Part shown: positions 36,912-45,062 of the stretch, in pieces
Position numbering within the stretch: position 1 is the first letter of the stretch
Layout: each line of letters begins with the position of its first letter
Source: Marivita sp.
GTDB lineage: Bacteria; Pseudomonadota; Alphaproteobacteria; Rhodobacterales; Rhodobacteraceae
Assembly: GCF_020055675.1 (NCBI RefSeq)
Contig: NZ_JAIPUS010000001.1
Location: 248,001-312,000, forward strand
Direction: 5' to 3'
DNA: 64,000 nt
Position numbers and translations under genes: made by a program
Notes under the pieces: model-generated
The model's database searches: none
What the model was told of the DNA's origin: nothing
What the model saw: only the letters and a program-made list of their open reading frames with translations

Positions 36912-37587
36912 TGTGACATTGCGGCTCAGCGGGATCACCAAATCCTACAACACGGGAACCAGCGCTGCAGTGCATGTGTTGCGCGGCGTCGAGATGACGC
37001 TTGCGGAGGGCGAGATTGTGGCGCTCGTCGCGCCCTCCGGTGCGGGCAAATCGACATTGCTCCATATCGCGGGGCTGCTGGACACGCCCGACAGCGGCAA
37101 GATCGAGATCGCGGGCGAGGACCTGACAGGGGCATCGGATCGCACACGCACCGGCGTGCGGCGTGACAGGGTCGGTTTTGTTTACCAATTTCACCACCTT
37201 CTGCCCGAATTCAGCGCGCAAGAAAATATCGCCCTGCCGCAACGCGCCGCCGGTGTGCCAAGGCGGGCTGCCGAAGCGCGCGCGATGGAATTGCTGGAGA
37301 TCGTCGATATCGCCTCACGCGCCCATCACCGCCCTGCAGCTTTGTCCGGGGGCGAACAGCAGCGGGTGGCGTTTTGCCGGGCGCTGGCGAACCGGCCGTC
37401 GATCCTCCTAGCGGATGAACCGACGGGCAACCTTGACCCTTCGACCTCTGAAACAGTTTTCGCGGCCCTGATGAGCCTTGTGCGGGACACCGGCCTGTCG
37501 GCGTTGATCGCCACGCACAACATGGCATTGGCGGCGCGGATGGACCGCCAATTGCGCATGGACGAGGGCCAGTTGACGCCTGTGTAA
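36904..37587 (+). CDS. lolD: Lipoprotein-releasing ABC transporter ATPase LolD
   Basis: A 227-residue ATPase with Walker A APSGAGKST, Q-loop FVYQFHHLLPEFSA with the LolD-type HHLLPEF, signature LSGGEQQRVAFCRAL and Walker B SILLADEPTGNLDP. It powers LolC/E. Overlaps the end of lolC by 8 nt, guaranteeing coupled synthesis. Confidence 0.94.
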   Translation: MNDVTLRLSGITKSYNTGTSAAVHVLRGVEMTLAEGEIVALVAPSGAGKSTLLHIAGLLDTPDSGKIEIAGEDLTGASDRTRTGVRRDRVGFVYQFHHLLPEFSAQENIALPQRAAGVPRRAAEARAMELLEIVDIASRAHHRPAALSGGEQQRVAFCRALANRPSILLADEPTGNLDPSTSETVFAALMSLVRDTGLSALIATHNMALAARMDRQLRMDEGQLTPV

Positions 37588-37673
37588 GCCCCGCAGATGA
37601 CACGGCCTTCACGCGAACGTTTGATGCGGTGAACGGGGCAAGCCTGCTAGGCAACCGGGCAAAGGAGACCGCC

Positions 37674-38315
37674 ATGTACCGTACACTCGTTGCCATCGTT
37701 TTGTCCTGCGTCGCGCTGCCAGCCATGGCGGCACCCGTGTCCTTCGACGAAAGTTGGGAAACACAGAGATTCTCGCTCTTTTCCTCGAACACCTACGGGT
37801 TCAACGCCACTTCGGTGAGCGTTGCCTCCGATGCGTCTGTGTCGCTCGCCTACAGGGAGTTGCCCGAAAGCTATTGGGATGCGACGCAGGCCAGTTGGTC
37901 CTGGGCAGTGCAAGAGGGCGTTCCGGCGACCGATTTGCGCCAAAAGGGCGGCGATGACCGCAATCTGGCGCTCTATTTCGTGTTCCTGCCCGAGGGACAG
38001 GCACAGGCGTTGCAAGGGTCGAGCGTGCGCAAGCTTTTGACAAATGACGCAGCGCGCGTGCTGGTTTATGTCTGGGGCGGTGCGCATGACCGGGGCGCTG
38101 TCCTCAACAGCCCGTACCTTGGAAACCGCGGCCAGACCATCGTGCTGCGCAGCGCGGGCACGGGGCAGGCGCGCGAAACCGTGAACCTTGAGCGTGATTA
38201 TGAAAATGCGTTTGGCGGCGGCGGCGCGGCGCTGGTCGGGTTGGCGTTGTCCGGCGACAGTGACGACACCGACAGCCGTATTCGCGCATCGGTCAGCGGC
38301 TTGAGCGTGGAGTGA
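37674..38315 (+). CDS. Exported DUF3047-domain protein
   Basis: A 213-residue protein: Sec signal peptide (residues 1-20, cleavage after AMA) and a domain matching DUF3047, with RNLALYFVFLP, VLVYVWGG and the C-terminal ALSGDSDDTDSRIRASVSGL. Such proteins are periplasmic with unknown function. AAAGGAG precedes ATG 37674. Follows lolD after 86 nt; a lolD-associated role in envelope biology is possible but unproven. Confidence 0.8.
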   Translation: MYRTLVAIVLSCVALPAMAAPVSFDESWETQRFSLFSSNTYGFNATSVSVASDASVSLAYRELPESYWDATQASWSWAVQEGVPATDLRQKGGDDRNLALYFVFLPEGQAQALQGSSVRKLLTNDAARVLVYVWGGAHDRGAVLNSPYLGNRGQTIVLRSAGTGQARETVNLERDYENAFGGGGAALVGLALSGDSDDTDSRIRASVSGLSVE

Positions 38316-38498
38316 CAGCGCGGCTGGGATCAGCCACCCCAGCAGACCGTGGAACATTGCGTTCCCGGCGCCGGGATGCGGCGGACTATGGAGAGCCAGA
38401 GCACGTGGATCGCTATCAGACGCCCGGTGGCACACCCGTCTGCTTGCGCAGGCTGCGAAAGACAGGCACTCTGAGCATCACCGTGCTAGGAGACCGCA

Positions 38499-38921
38499 AT
38501 GCGTGCACCCCAGTTGAGCCTGATTTTCGCAAGTGTTTCCGCCCTCTTGGTGGCAGCTTGCGCAAATGAAGAAATGCCGCAGGCCAGTGATGGTCAAGCC
38601 CTGTTCATGCAGAATTGCGCAGTGTGCCATGGCGGCGATGCGAAGGGGGCTGGACCCATGGCAGGGGCGATGTCGACACCCCCGCCGGACCTGACCCTTA
38701 TCGCAGTGCGCAACAATGGCGCGTTTCCGAAAGCCCAAGTCCTGTCGTCGATCGACGGCTATGCCAAGTCCGACATGACCGGGCCGAATATGCCCGAATT
38801 CGGTGCTCTTCTGGAGGGGGACCTGGTGCCCTATGACAGTGGCGACGGCATTCTGACGCCGACGCCACGCAAGCTGGTGGCGCTGTCGCAATATCTGGAG
38901 AGCATTCAGGCAGCGCGATGA
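38499..38921 (+). CDS. Cytochrome c lipoprotein
   Basis: A 140-residue exported protein with lipobox LLVAAC (lipid cysteine near residue 21), one heme site CAVCH at about residue 40 and a candidate axial Met in GPNMPEF. A single-heme class I cytochrome c tethered to a membrane; partner oxidoreductase unknown and not encoded nearby. A GC-rich hairpin follows its stop. The 183-nt gap before it holds no gene I can support. Confidence 0.88.
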   Translation: MRAPQLSLIFASVSALLVAACANEEMPQASDGQALFMQNCAVCHGGDAKGAGPMAGAMSTPPPDLTLIAVRNNGAFPKAQVLSSIDGYAKSDMTGPNMPEFGALLEGDLVPYDSGDGILTPTPRKLVALSQYLESIQAAR

Positions 38922-38932
38922 TCCGCGGGTAA

Positions 38933-38952
38933 GGCCCCGTTTGGGCGGGGCC
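38933..38952. terminator. GC hairpin between convergent genes
   Basis: GGCCCCG (38933-38939) and CGGGGCC (38946-38952) form a 7-bp stem with a 6-nt loop between the cytochrome c and PLDc_N genes, which converge. T-tracts are short on both sides, so it is probably a weak bidirectional terminator. Confidence 0.4.
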
Positions 38953-38960
38953 ACGTCCGG

Positions 38961-39155
38961 TCAGACGCTGGCTTTGGTAGAGCGCGGGCCGGCAAGTAGC
39001 CAGATAATGAACCCGAGCAACGGCAAAAGCAGGACCAGCAGACACCAGATCACCTTGGATCCGGTTGAATTGGTCGATCCGATGATCGAAACGAGGGCCC
39101 AGACATTCAGAACGAGGAGGATCAGCCCTCCGAGTCCGGTGATTTCAATATTCAT
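38961..39155 (-). CDS. PLDc_N-domain small membrane protein
   Basis: A 64-residue protein with two membrane helices. It matches the phospholipase-D N-terminal (PLDc_N) module: about residues 8-28, then STNSTGSKVIWCLLVLLLPLLGFIIWLLAGP. Such stand-alone modules are of unknown, probably membrane-stress, function. Preceded on the reverse strand by a perfect AAGGAGGT. The 280-nt region beyond (39156-39435) contains no gene I can support. Confidence 0.8.
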   Translation of the reverse strand: MNIEITGLGGLILLVLNVWALVSIIGSTNSTGSKVIWCLLVLLLPLLGFIIWLLAGPRSTKASV

Positions 39156-39435
39156 TGCGACCTCCTTGCGCCGATTCATGCGGCCAGCATTTTTGGGCGA
39201 TATCGCTTATTCGCGTGCTTGGGCCAGCACGGGCGCTGTTCAAACCCAGATTTTTCCGGCTCCCCCGTTGCGACGGGCTGTGACACGCTCTGACCTGGGC
39301 GGTTCCCAACGCCAGACAACTCCGGGCTTGGGCGCGCGATCAGACGGATCATCACTCGTCCAGTCGTCGCAAGATGGTAGCCTGTCGCCCTTGAGGGCCG
39401 GGGATTGACCGGGGGACCGTGATCTTCGGTGATGA

Positions 39436-39624
39436 TCACTCATCCACCACTGTGCTGGCTGCGCCGTCCTCTTCGGCCGTGCCGGGTTCGTTCCCTTGCA
39501 CGGCAAGGTTGGCGAGGTAGGCAAAGTACAGCACCGCCACGAAGACGGCGGCGATGGCAAAACCGAGCAGAACCGGACGATGGCGTTTCTTCTGTTTTTC
39601 AACATTCGTTTCGGGAGCGGACAT
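39436..39624 (-). CDS. Small single-helix membrane protein, EcfG-controlled
   Basis: A 62-residue protein: a basic cytoplasmic N-terminus (KQKKRHRP), one membrane helix (about residues 17-38) and an acidic C-terminal tail. No recognised family. Start 39624 has AAGGA upstream; the longer frame to 39858 overlaps the divergent promoters. A GGAAC-N16-CGTT promoter (39683-39659, reverse) places the start 35 nt downstream of its -10, making it a likely general-stress gene. Confidence 0.7.
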   Translation of the reverse strand: MSAPETNVEKQKKRHRPVLLGFAIAAVFVAVLYFAYLANLAVQGNEPGTAEEDGAASTVVDE

Positions 39625-39658
39625 GTCATTCCTTCTCTTGCATTCGCATTTGAGGGGT

Positions 39659-39683
39659 AACGCGGCTCTGGTCCGAAAGTTCC
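39659..39683 (-). promoter_or_regulatory. EcfG-type promoter, small membrane protein gene
   Basis: Reverse-strand GGAAC (39683-39679), 16-nt spacer, CGTT (39662-39659), 35 nt upstream of the ATG at 39624. This is the alphaproteobacterial general-stress sigma consensus. Its -35 lies back to back with that of the promoter at 39692. Confidence 0.7.
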
Positions 39684-39691
39684 AGTCGTCT

Positions 39692-39716
39692 GGAACCGGG
39701 CCACCGGTTGCGCGTT
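39692..39716 (+). promoter_or_regulatory. EcfG-type promoter, MATE transporter gene
   Basis: Forward-strand GGAAC (39692-39696), 16-nt spacer, CGTT (39713-39716), 65 nt upstream of the MATE ATG at 39782. The two divergent -35 elements form the inverted repeat GTTCCAG-N4-CTGGAAC (39679-39696). Confidence 0.7.
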
Positions 39717-39781
39717 GCGCCTCACAAGGTGACGCCATGTCGCCGCTGCCCCCAAAGAGATTGATGCGACAAGGAGCCCAC

Positions 39782-41164
39782 ATGGCGCAAGCCGACCTGA
39801 CCCGGGGACCTGTCTGGAAAGCCCTCGCCTGGGTGTCCGCGCCGATGACACTCGGCATCGTTGCGGTGCTGAGCGTCGGTTTGGCGGATGCCTATTTCCT
39901 TGGACAATTGGGACAGGCCCCGTTGGCGGCGGTGGGCTTCATCTATCCCGTGACAACGGCGCTGACCTCGATGTCGATTGGCCTTTCGGCCGGCGCGAAT
40001 GCAGTGGTGTCGCAGGCCATTGGACGTCATCGCGCTGACGCGGATGCGCCGATCCGGCTGGCGCTGCATTCACTTGCGATGGGCCTGGCGATGGCCTTTG
40101 TCGTCGCGGCCGCGTTTTTCATCTGCGCACCGACCCTTTTCCGCTGGATGGGCGCGCAGGACGCGGCTCTGGCGGAAACGCGGCTCTACGTCCCGTGGTG
40201 GTCGGTGTCCTTTATCTTCCTGGTGGTGATGATGGTCACCAATTCGGTATTCCGGGCGCATGGCGACGGCTTGACCTCGGCGGCATTCATGGTGCTGGCG
40301 GCCGCGGTCAATATCGCGATCAATCCGGTGTTGATCTTTGGCTGGGGGCCGATCCCGCAGCTGGGCACCGAGGGCGCTGCACTGGCCACGGCGATTGGAC
40401 GGGCCGTCGGCGCGGTTGCGGCCGCATGCTACGCGTGGCGCCGCGGTTTCCTGACGGTTTGCGGCAAGCCTTTCAAGAATTTCTGGTCATCGGCCCGGCA
40501 AATTGTTGCAGTTGGCGTGCCGGCTGCGGGATCGAATGCGATCAACCCGGCGGGCATGGCGCTTGTCACGGCGGCGGTGGCGACATTGGGCGAGGCGGCG
40601 GTGGCCGGATTCGGAGCCGCGACGCGCGTTCAATCCGTGGCATTGGTGGCCCTGTTCGCGCTGTCCGCGGGGATCGGGCCGGTGGTCGGGCAGAATTTCG
40701 GCGCCGAGCGCCGCGACCGCGCCGGCCTCGCGCTCAAACAGGCGTGGATGTTCAGCGTGTTCTATGGGCTGCTGCTTGCGGCAGGTGTGACGCTGTTCGC
40801 CGACCAGATCGCGGGGCTTTTTTCCGAAGGGTCTGGAGCGCGGGCTTATACCGCGCAATATCTGCGGGTCGTGAGCTGGAGCATCATGGGCTACGGCATT
40901 CTTGTTATCACCAATGCGGCCATGAACGCCCGGTCAAAGGCGGCCTATTCCCTGGGGCTGAGCCTTGCGCGCATCTTTGCCGTTTACGTGCCGCTGGCCT
41001 GGGTCGGAATGTGGCTCTTCGAATATTGGGGGATCCTGTTCGCCGCCGTCGCGGCAAATGTCTTTGCCATCGCGGGTGGGCTGTTCTGCGCGCGCGCCAC
41101 CGGCTTGATGGATGATCTGAACGGGCATCCGGTTCCCAGAGTCCTGCCCCAGGCGAACGGGTAG
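39782..41164 (+). CDS. MATE-family multidrug/metabolite efflux protein
   Basis: A 460-residue, 12-helix inner-membrane antiporter of the NorM/DinF-like MATE family: two six-helix halves with LADAYFLGQLGQAPLAAVGF in the first and GIGPVVGQNFGAERRDRA in the second. It exports cationic or other organic compounds with Na or H antiport. AAGGAG precedes ATG 39782; upstream in-frame codons are unsupported. A forward EcfG promoter lies 65 nt upstream. It converges on the amidotransferase/amidoligase operon, with 5 nt between stops. Confidence 0.92.
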   Translation: MAQADLTRGPVWKALAWVSAPMTLGIVAVLSVGLADAYFLGQLGQAPLAAVGFIYPVTTALTSMSIGLSAGANAVVSQAIGRHRADADAPIRLALHSLAMGLAMAFVVAAAFFICAPTLFRWMGAQDAALAETRLYVPWWSVSFIFLVVMMVTNSVFRAHGDGLTSAAFMVLAAAVNIAINPVLIFGWGPIPQLGTEGAALATAIGRAVGAVAAACYAWRRGFLTVCGKPFKNFWSSARQIVAVGVPAAGSNAINPAGMALVTAAVATLGEAAVAGFGAATRVQSVALVALFALSAGIGPVVGQNFGAERRDRAGLALKQAWMFSVFYGLLLAAGVTLFADQIAGLFSEGSGARAYTAQYLRVVSWSIMGYGILVITNAAMNARSKAAYSLGLSLARIFAVYVPLAWVGMWLFEYWGILFAAVAANVFAIAGGLFCARATGLMDDLNGHPVPRVLPQANG

Positions 41165-41169
41165 CCCCG

Positions 41170-41883
41170 TCAGGCCGAGCTTTCGTGCATCGCGTCTGTC
41201 TGAACCCGATCCTGGCGATAGGCGTCGGCGGCGCGAACAAGCGCCCGAAAGAGCGCACGCTGGCGGTGGGCGTAAAACAGATGTTCCGGGTGCCATTGGA
41301 CGCCAAGCGCAAACGGATCTTTTACCCGTTCGATCGCTTGGACCATGCCATGCGTGTCATCCGCACAGATGCGCAGACCACGGCCCAGTCGGTCCACCGC
41401 TTGCGTGTGCAGGGCATTGACCTTCATCGGTTGCGGACCGCTGACCAGCGACAGGTGCGTGTCCGGTCGGATCCGCACGTCGCGTTTGGGCAGGATGGTC
41501 TTGATCATGCGCTCGCGCCCATAGGTTCCCCAGGCGTCCTGATCCAGTGTGCCACCAAGCGCGACGTTGAGCATCTGCGAGCCGCGACAGATACCAAGCA
41601 CGGGGATGTTCTGGTCCAGCGCTGCTTCGGCCAGCGATCGCTCGAGCTGATCTCGTTCGGGGTCGATCCGGGCGGAAATGCCCAGCTTGCCACCGTAGAG
41701 ATCCGGACCGATATCGTCGCCCCCGCCGATGATCAGCCCGTCCACATCGGCCAGATCTGCGATGCGTCCGACACCCCAACGAACCCCACGGCCGCCGGTG
41801 ATCCAGAGGTTGAGATTGACCAGCGGAAATACCCGCCAGCCCGACCGCGATGACGTGGTCACGGCGATCAGCGGCCGGCTCAT
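41170..41883 (-). CDS. Class I glutamine amidotransferase-like gamma-glutamyl hydrolase (PuuD/peptidase C26 type)
   Basis: A 237-residue enzyme with nucleophile C99 in VLGICRGSQMLN, and catalytic His198/Glu200 in QWHPEHLF: a complete triad. The fold matches gamma-glutamyl-GABA hydrolase PuuD, which releases glutamate from gamma-glutamyl amides. The ATG at 41883 overlaps the amidoligase stop (ATGA), so the two act together: one is expected to form an amide bond and the other to cleave or transfer at gamma-glutamyl groups. No putrescine-utilisation genes are present. Confidence 0.88.
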   Translation of the reverse strand: MSRPLIAVTTSSRSGWRVFPLVNLNLWITGGRGVRWGVGRIADLADVDGLIIGGGDDIGPDLYGGKLGISARIDPERDQLERSLAEAALDQNIPVLGICRGSQMLNVALGGTLDQDAWGTYGRERMIKTILPKRDVRIRPDTHLSLVSGPQPMKVNALHTQAVDRLGRGLRICADDTHGMVQAIERVKDPFALGVQWHPEHLFYAHRQRALFRALVRAADAYRQDRVQTDAMHESSA

Positions 41884-42851
41884 GTGTCAACCTTCGCGGC
41901 GTGCTCGTCGAGCAATCGGTCAACGGTGTCGATCCATTCGGATCCGCGCGAAAACCACGCCGCATCATGTGTCGCCCATGCGGCGCGCAGCGCATCGAGA
42001 AGGTCCGCGTTGGCCGCGACACATTCGACCTGACGCCACAATTGCCAGGCTTGAAGCAGCGACCAACCCGCCTCGTCGATACGGCTGTCGGGCAGGCGGA
42101 AGTGAAAGGTGGGCCGGGGCGATGTCTTGTCTTCGATGTCAAATATCTCGTCGAACAGATCGGGTTCGGCGTGTTTGAACAGCGGCAGCAGATCAAGGCT
42201 CTGACTGCGGCTGGCAACATGCTGTGCCGCGACATGCATCACGTCCGCCAAGCTGTCGAAACTGCCTCCGGCGAGGGCAGAGACGAACCCTTTGGGCCAT
42301 GTTTCGACAAAGGGCATTACGCGTCGGGTTGCGTCGATTTCTTCTTTCATACGCAGCCATGGTTCGAGCATCGCATACGCGATGATCGTGTCGAGCGTGA
42401 AACGGTCGTCGGGAGCGACAACCTCGGGGTTCAGATGGACGCCGAAGCCAAGCAACACGCCACTGCGCGATCCCATCGCGCCGGCCCCGGACAGGGCAGG
42501 GCACAACGTGTCGAACTGCTCGATCTGCGCGCGGGACAATGGCGGGGTGACGATCTCCACCGGGATCACGCCGCGAAAGGCATCAAGTCCCTCTTTCACG
42601 AAAGGCAGATCATTACGTTTGCGCAGCGTGATATCGAGCTCCACATGAATGTCGCCGAAGGCAGTGTCGCTGATTGTCACGCAATGCTGACCATCGTCCG
42701 TGGCGGTGCCGCCGAACAACTGCGCGATCAGCTCACCGGTTTGGGCTTCGGTTGCACCGGCGAATTCGACCTCGACCCCTGTCAGGCGTTCTTTTCCCTC
42801 AGCTGTTTTCTCGCGTGGCAGTGGCGGAAAAGAATTTGGTGTGTCTGTCAT
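41880..42851 (-). CDS. GS-fold amidoligase (Amidoligase_2 family)
   Basis: A 323-residue protein matching the glutamine-synthetase-fold COOH-NH2 ligase family. Acidic metal-site strands are GVEVEF (E27, E29) and DIHVELD (E71, D73), followed by EIVTPPL, the GVHLNPEV loop and a C-terminal RLPDSRIDEAGW with candidate ATP/substrate arginines. Such enzymes join carboxylates to amines using ATP, making peptide-like metabolites or modifying proteins. First gene of a two-gene operon with the amidotransferase. Start 42851 (MTDTPNSF); 70 upstream codons are rejected. Confidence 0.85.
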   Translation of the reverse strand: MTDTPNSFPPLPREKTAEGKERLTGVEVEFAGATEAQTGELIAQLFGGTATDDGQHCVTISDTAFGDIHVELDITLRKRNDLPFVKEGLDAFRGVIPVEIVTPPLSRAQIEQFDTLCPALSGAGAMGSRSGVLLGFGVHLNPEVVAPDDRFTLDTIIAYAMLEPWLRMKEEIDATRRVMPFVETWPKGFVSALAGGSFDSLADVMHVAAQHVASRSQSLDLLPLFKHAEPDLFDEIFDIEDKTSPRPTFHFRLPDSRIDEAGWSLLQAWQLWRQVECVAANADLLDALRAAWATHDAAWFSRGSEWIDTVDRLLDEHAAKVDT

Positions 42852-43093
42852 GTTATCCCTATGCGCGGCCCCCCCGTCGCCTGAAAGACTTTGTTGAAAT
42901 CCGCAGGATGTGCAAGAGCGGCGACGCCGCAACGTTGCGATTGGAAATCGCTTGTTCCGCATACGCGCGCGTCGGGGAACCCGGGTCGGGGCAGCCGACA
43001 TGGGCATGACGCCACTGCACCAAGTGAGGCCATAGAGCCATCCGCGAAAGGCCCACGGCACAGGTGTGACGCTCGGTCCGTGACAATTTGGCT

Positions 43094-43861
43094 TTAGCGA
43101 ACGGTGTTCTTGCCGTCCGTGAATTCGGACCGCGCCGCTTCGATGCCGCTATCGACGGCGGCCTTGCCCTGATCCTCGAGCTTGGACAATTCGGCCTGTA
43201 GCGCGGCTTCGGCATCGCGCATCAGCTGGTCCCGCGTCGCACCCATCATGTCGTCCTCTGTCCGGGTTGTCGGCAGAAGCGCGCCCACCAAAGCACCGAC
43301 GCCCGCGACCATCGCACCAGTCAGCAACGGCTGGCTGTAATGCGTCTTGCGCGCCTTTTCGGAGGCGCGGCGGGCGCGGCGTTCGATATCTTCTTGGGCA
43401 TCGATAACCTTGAGCCGGGCCTCGGTCACTCGGGCCCGCGCTTCGGGTGACAGCTTGTCCAACCCCTTGTCCAGCGATTTGCGCAGGGTAGACGCAGACG
43501 CCGGCCCGGCGAACCGACCGGTCATGACCTGGTCGCGGGCCTTGTTCCTGGCATCGGCGCTGGCGATCCTGTCGTCCTGGCCCCGTGTCTCATTGGAGGG
43601 CAGCGACGGTTGAGTGCTCTGTCTTTGCGAGCTGAGCGCGATCATGGCAGCCCCCACGCCCAGTATTGCAAGCCCTGAGGGATTTTGTTTCGCGCCCTTC
43701 ATGAGCGTGTGGATCAAGGTCTGACCCAAATCGGCGGATTTGCCAACGGCGCGCTGTGCGCTGGCCTCGGGCTGGGCATTGGACGCAAGCCTGTTCAACC
43801 GCTTGGTCAACTGGGCGCGATGGGTTTCCGCGGTCTGTTCGAGTTCTTGCGTGCTAGGCAC
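43094..43861 (-). CDS. DUF3618-domain membrane-associated protein
   Basis: A 255-residue protein. The first 60 residues fit DUF3618 (ELEQTAETHRAQLTKRLNRL), with a hydrophobic stretch at about 62-78; the middle is disordered and charged, and a glycine-rich membrane helix follows (LLTGAMVAGVGALVGALLP, about 177-195) with a helical tail. Starts with GTG at 43861 behind a perfect AAGGAGGT; overlaps the preceding gene by 8 nt. Third gene of a stress-type operon with a holin-like and a DUF883-like protein. Confidence 0.82.
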   Translation of the reverse strand: MPSTQELEQTAETHRAQLTKRLNRLASNAQPEASAQRAVGKSADLGQTLIHTLMKGAKQNPSGLAILGVGAAMIALSSQRQSTQPSLPSNETRGQDDRIASADARNKARDQVMTGRFAGPASASTLRKSLDKGLDKLSPEARARVTEARLKVIDAQEDIERRARRASEKARKTHYSQPLLTGAMVAGVGALVGALLPTTRTEDDMMGATRDQLMRDAEAALQAELSKLEDQGKAAVDSGIEAARSEFTDGKNTVR

Positions 43862-44255
43862 GGGTCACCTCCTTCACGGCGTGAATATCGGATTTGAACT
43901 GGTGCAGCGTTCTTTTCGGTGCCAGCGACGCTGCAGACAGGCGGGATTTCCCGATGAGCGCAAAGATCAGCGCCACGGCCAGAAACCCGATCGCCACGAC
44001 TAGCGCGGCCCATGGCAAGGCCAGGCCCAGTGCCGCGACCCCTAACACGGCCGCAACGGCCAAGGCGCCAAGTCCGACAAAGGCAATGAGTGCCGCCAGA
44101 CCGAACAGGACAAGACCACCGCCGGCCCGTGAGGCGTTGTCCGATATCTCCTGCCTGGCAAGCTGCAATTCGGTGCGGAACAGAGCGCGTGCTTCGTCGA
44201 GGACGGCGCCGATCAAGGTGCGCCAGCCGGACGGGTCTTCGGTTTCGTGTTTCAC
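43854..44255 (-). CDS. Phage-holin-family (DUF1469/Holin-X) membrane protein
   Basis: A 133-residue protein with two long membrane helices (about residues 45-72 and 78-103) and amphipathic ends, matching the chromosomal holin-superfamily III proteins often found with DUF883 and DUF3618 genes. There is no lysis module, so a phage role is unlikely. The start is GTG at 44255 with GGGAGG upstream, overlapping the previous stop as GTGA. Confidence 0.82.
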   Translation of the reverse strand: MKHETEDPSGWRTLIGAVLDEARALFRTELQLARQEISDNASRAGGGLVLFGLAALIAFVGLGALAVAAVLGVAALGLALPWAALVVAIGFLAVALIFALIGKSRLSAASLAPKRTLHQFKSDIHAVKEVTRA

Positions 44256-44704
44256 TGGCGGCCTCCCCTGTCTTGTGCGGAACCGGTCCAAGGATCGTAA
44301 TCAGGCGCGTGATGCTCCTCGGGATCGGCGTCATCGGATTTCAGAAAGCGCATCGTCGCGAACCCGGCCAAGGCCGCGCCCCCCAGAAACAGAAGCGGAT
44401 TGCGGCGCGCGAAGGCGCCAACATCGTCAAGCATTTCATCTACCGGCTTTTCCCGGAGACGGTTCGTGACGTTGCTGATCTGCGTTTCGATCTGCCTCAG
44501 TGCTTTTGCCTCGAAGGAACCGGGCTCGAATTCACCGCGCGCCGCCCGGGTCGCATTGACAACGTCATCCGCGCTATCGACAGCGTCGTCACGCGCGGCC
44601 TCCGCCGTTTCCTCGGCACTGGCCGCAGCATAATCCTTGGCGGTCCCGGCCATCTCGGATGCGCGTTTCCTGGCGGTGTCGATTGTGCTGTCCGCGTTGG
44701 TCAT
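44252..44704 (-). CDS. DUF883-like ribosome/membrane stress protein
   Basis: A 150-residue helical protein: an Ala/Asp/Glu-rich coiled region, then PVDEMLDDVGAFARRNPLLFLGGAALAGFATMRFLKS. This is the C-terminal single helix and RxNP..FLGGA signature shared with YqjD/DUF883 proteins that bind stalled ribosomes at the membrane. First gene of a three-gene overlapping operon. Start 44704 chosen; METTM at 44716 is an alternative. An EcfG promoter lies at 44889-44865 with a 160-nt leader. Confidence 0.8.
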   Translation of the reverse strand: MTNADSTIDTARKRASEMAGTAKDYAAASAEETAEAARDDAVDSADDVVNATRAARGEFEPGSFEAKALRQIETQISNVTNRLREKPVDEMLDDVGAFARRNPLLFLGGAALAGFATMRFLKSDDADPEEHHAPDYDPWTGSAQDRGGRQ

Positions 44705-44864
44705 TGTGGTCTCCATCTGTAACGACGCTGCCATCGACGGTTTCGCCCGGCCCCGGTCCAGTCCGGTCCAGGCCTGTCGCCGACAGCCCCTTCGGCCTTG
44801 CCGATCGCTGTGGCCGACATTCTTTTGTGCGCAATATTCTTGGCACGGTGTCTGTTGCGGTTCG

Positions 44865-44889
44865 AACGCGCCAAAAGAGCAGAAGTTCC
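44865..44889 (-). promoter_or_regulatory. EcfG-type promoter, DUF883/holin/DUF3618 operon
   Basis: Reverse-strand GGAAC (44889-44885), 16-nt spacer, CGTT (44868-44865), 160 nt upstream of the operon start. It is the only feature I can support in the 358-nt stretch 44705-45062; the rest shows no convincing reading frame or hairpin. Confidence 0.65.
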
Positions 44890-45062
44890 TTTTCAAAGCC
44901 GGGGTGAGCCACCGATTGTCTGGCGCGGGGCCGAAGTGGCCTCTGACGTGTCGGACAGGGCGCCGTCGCGCGCCTGTTTTCCGGAAGGTTAGTCGTGGCC
45001 CGGCAGGTTCCCTCCCCGCGTCACCGGTCAATTCCGATTCCCGGCCAGCAAAGTCTACGCTC

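Noticed and set aside
39178-39408. 76-codon frame on the plus strand between PLDc_N and the small membrane gene
   Set aside because: No Shine-Dalgarno, biased composition and no domain; likely spurious.
42931-42958. GGAAC...CGTT on the reverse strand upstream of the amidoligase
   Set aside because: Spacer is 19 nt, outside the 16-17 nt accepted for EcfG promoters.
43854-44255. Phage holin as evidence of a prophage
   Set aside because: The family is chromosomal and accompanies DUF883/DUF3618 genes; no lysis, capsid or integrase genes are present.
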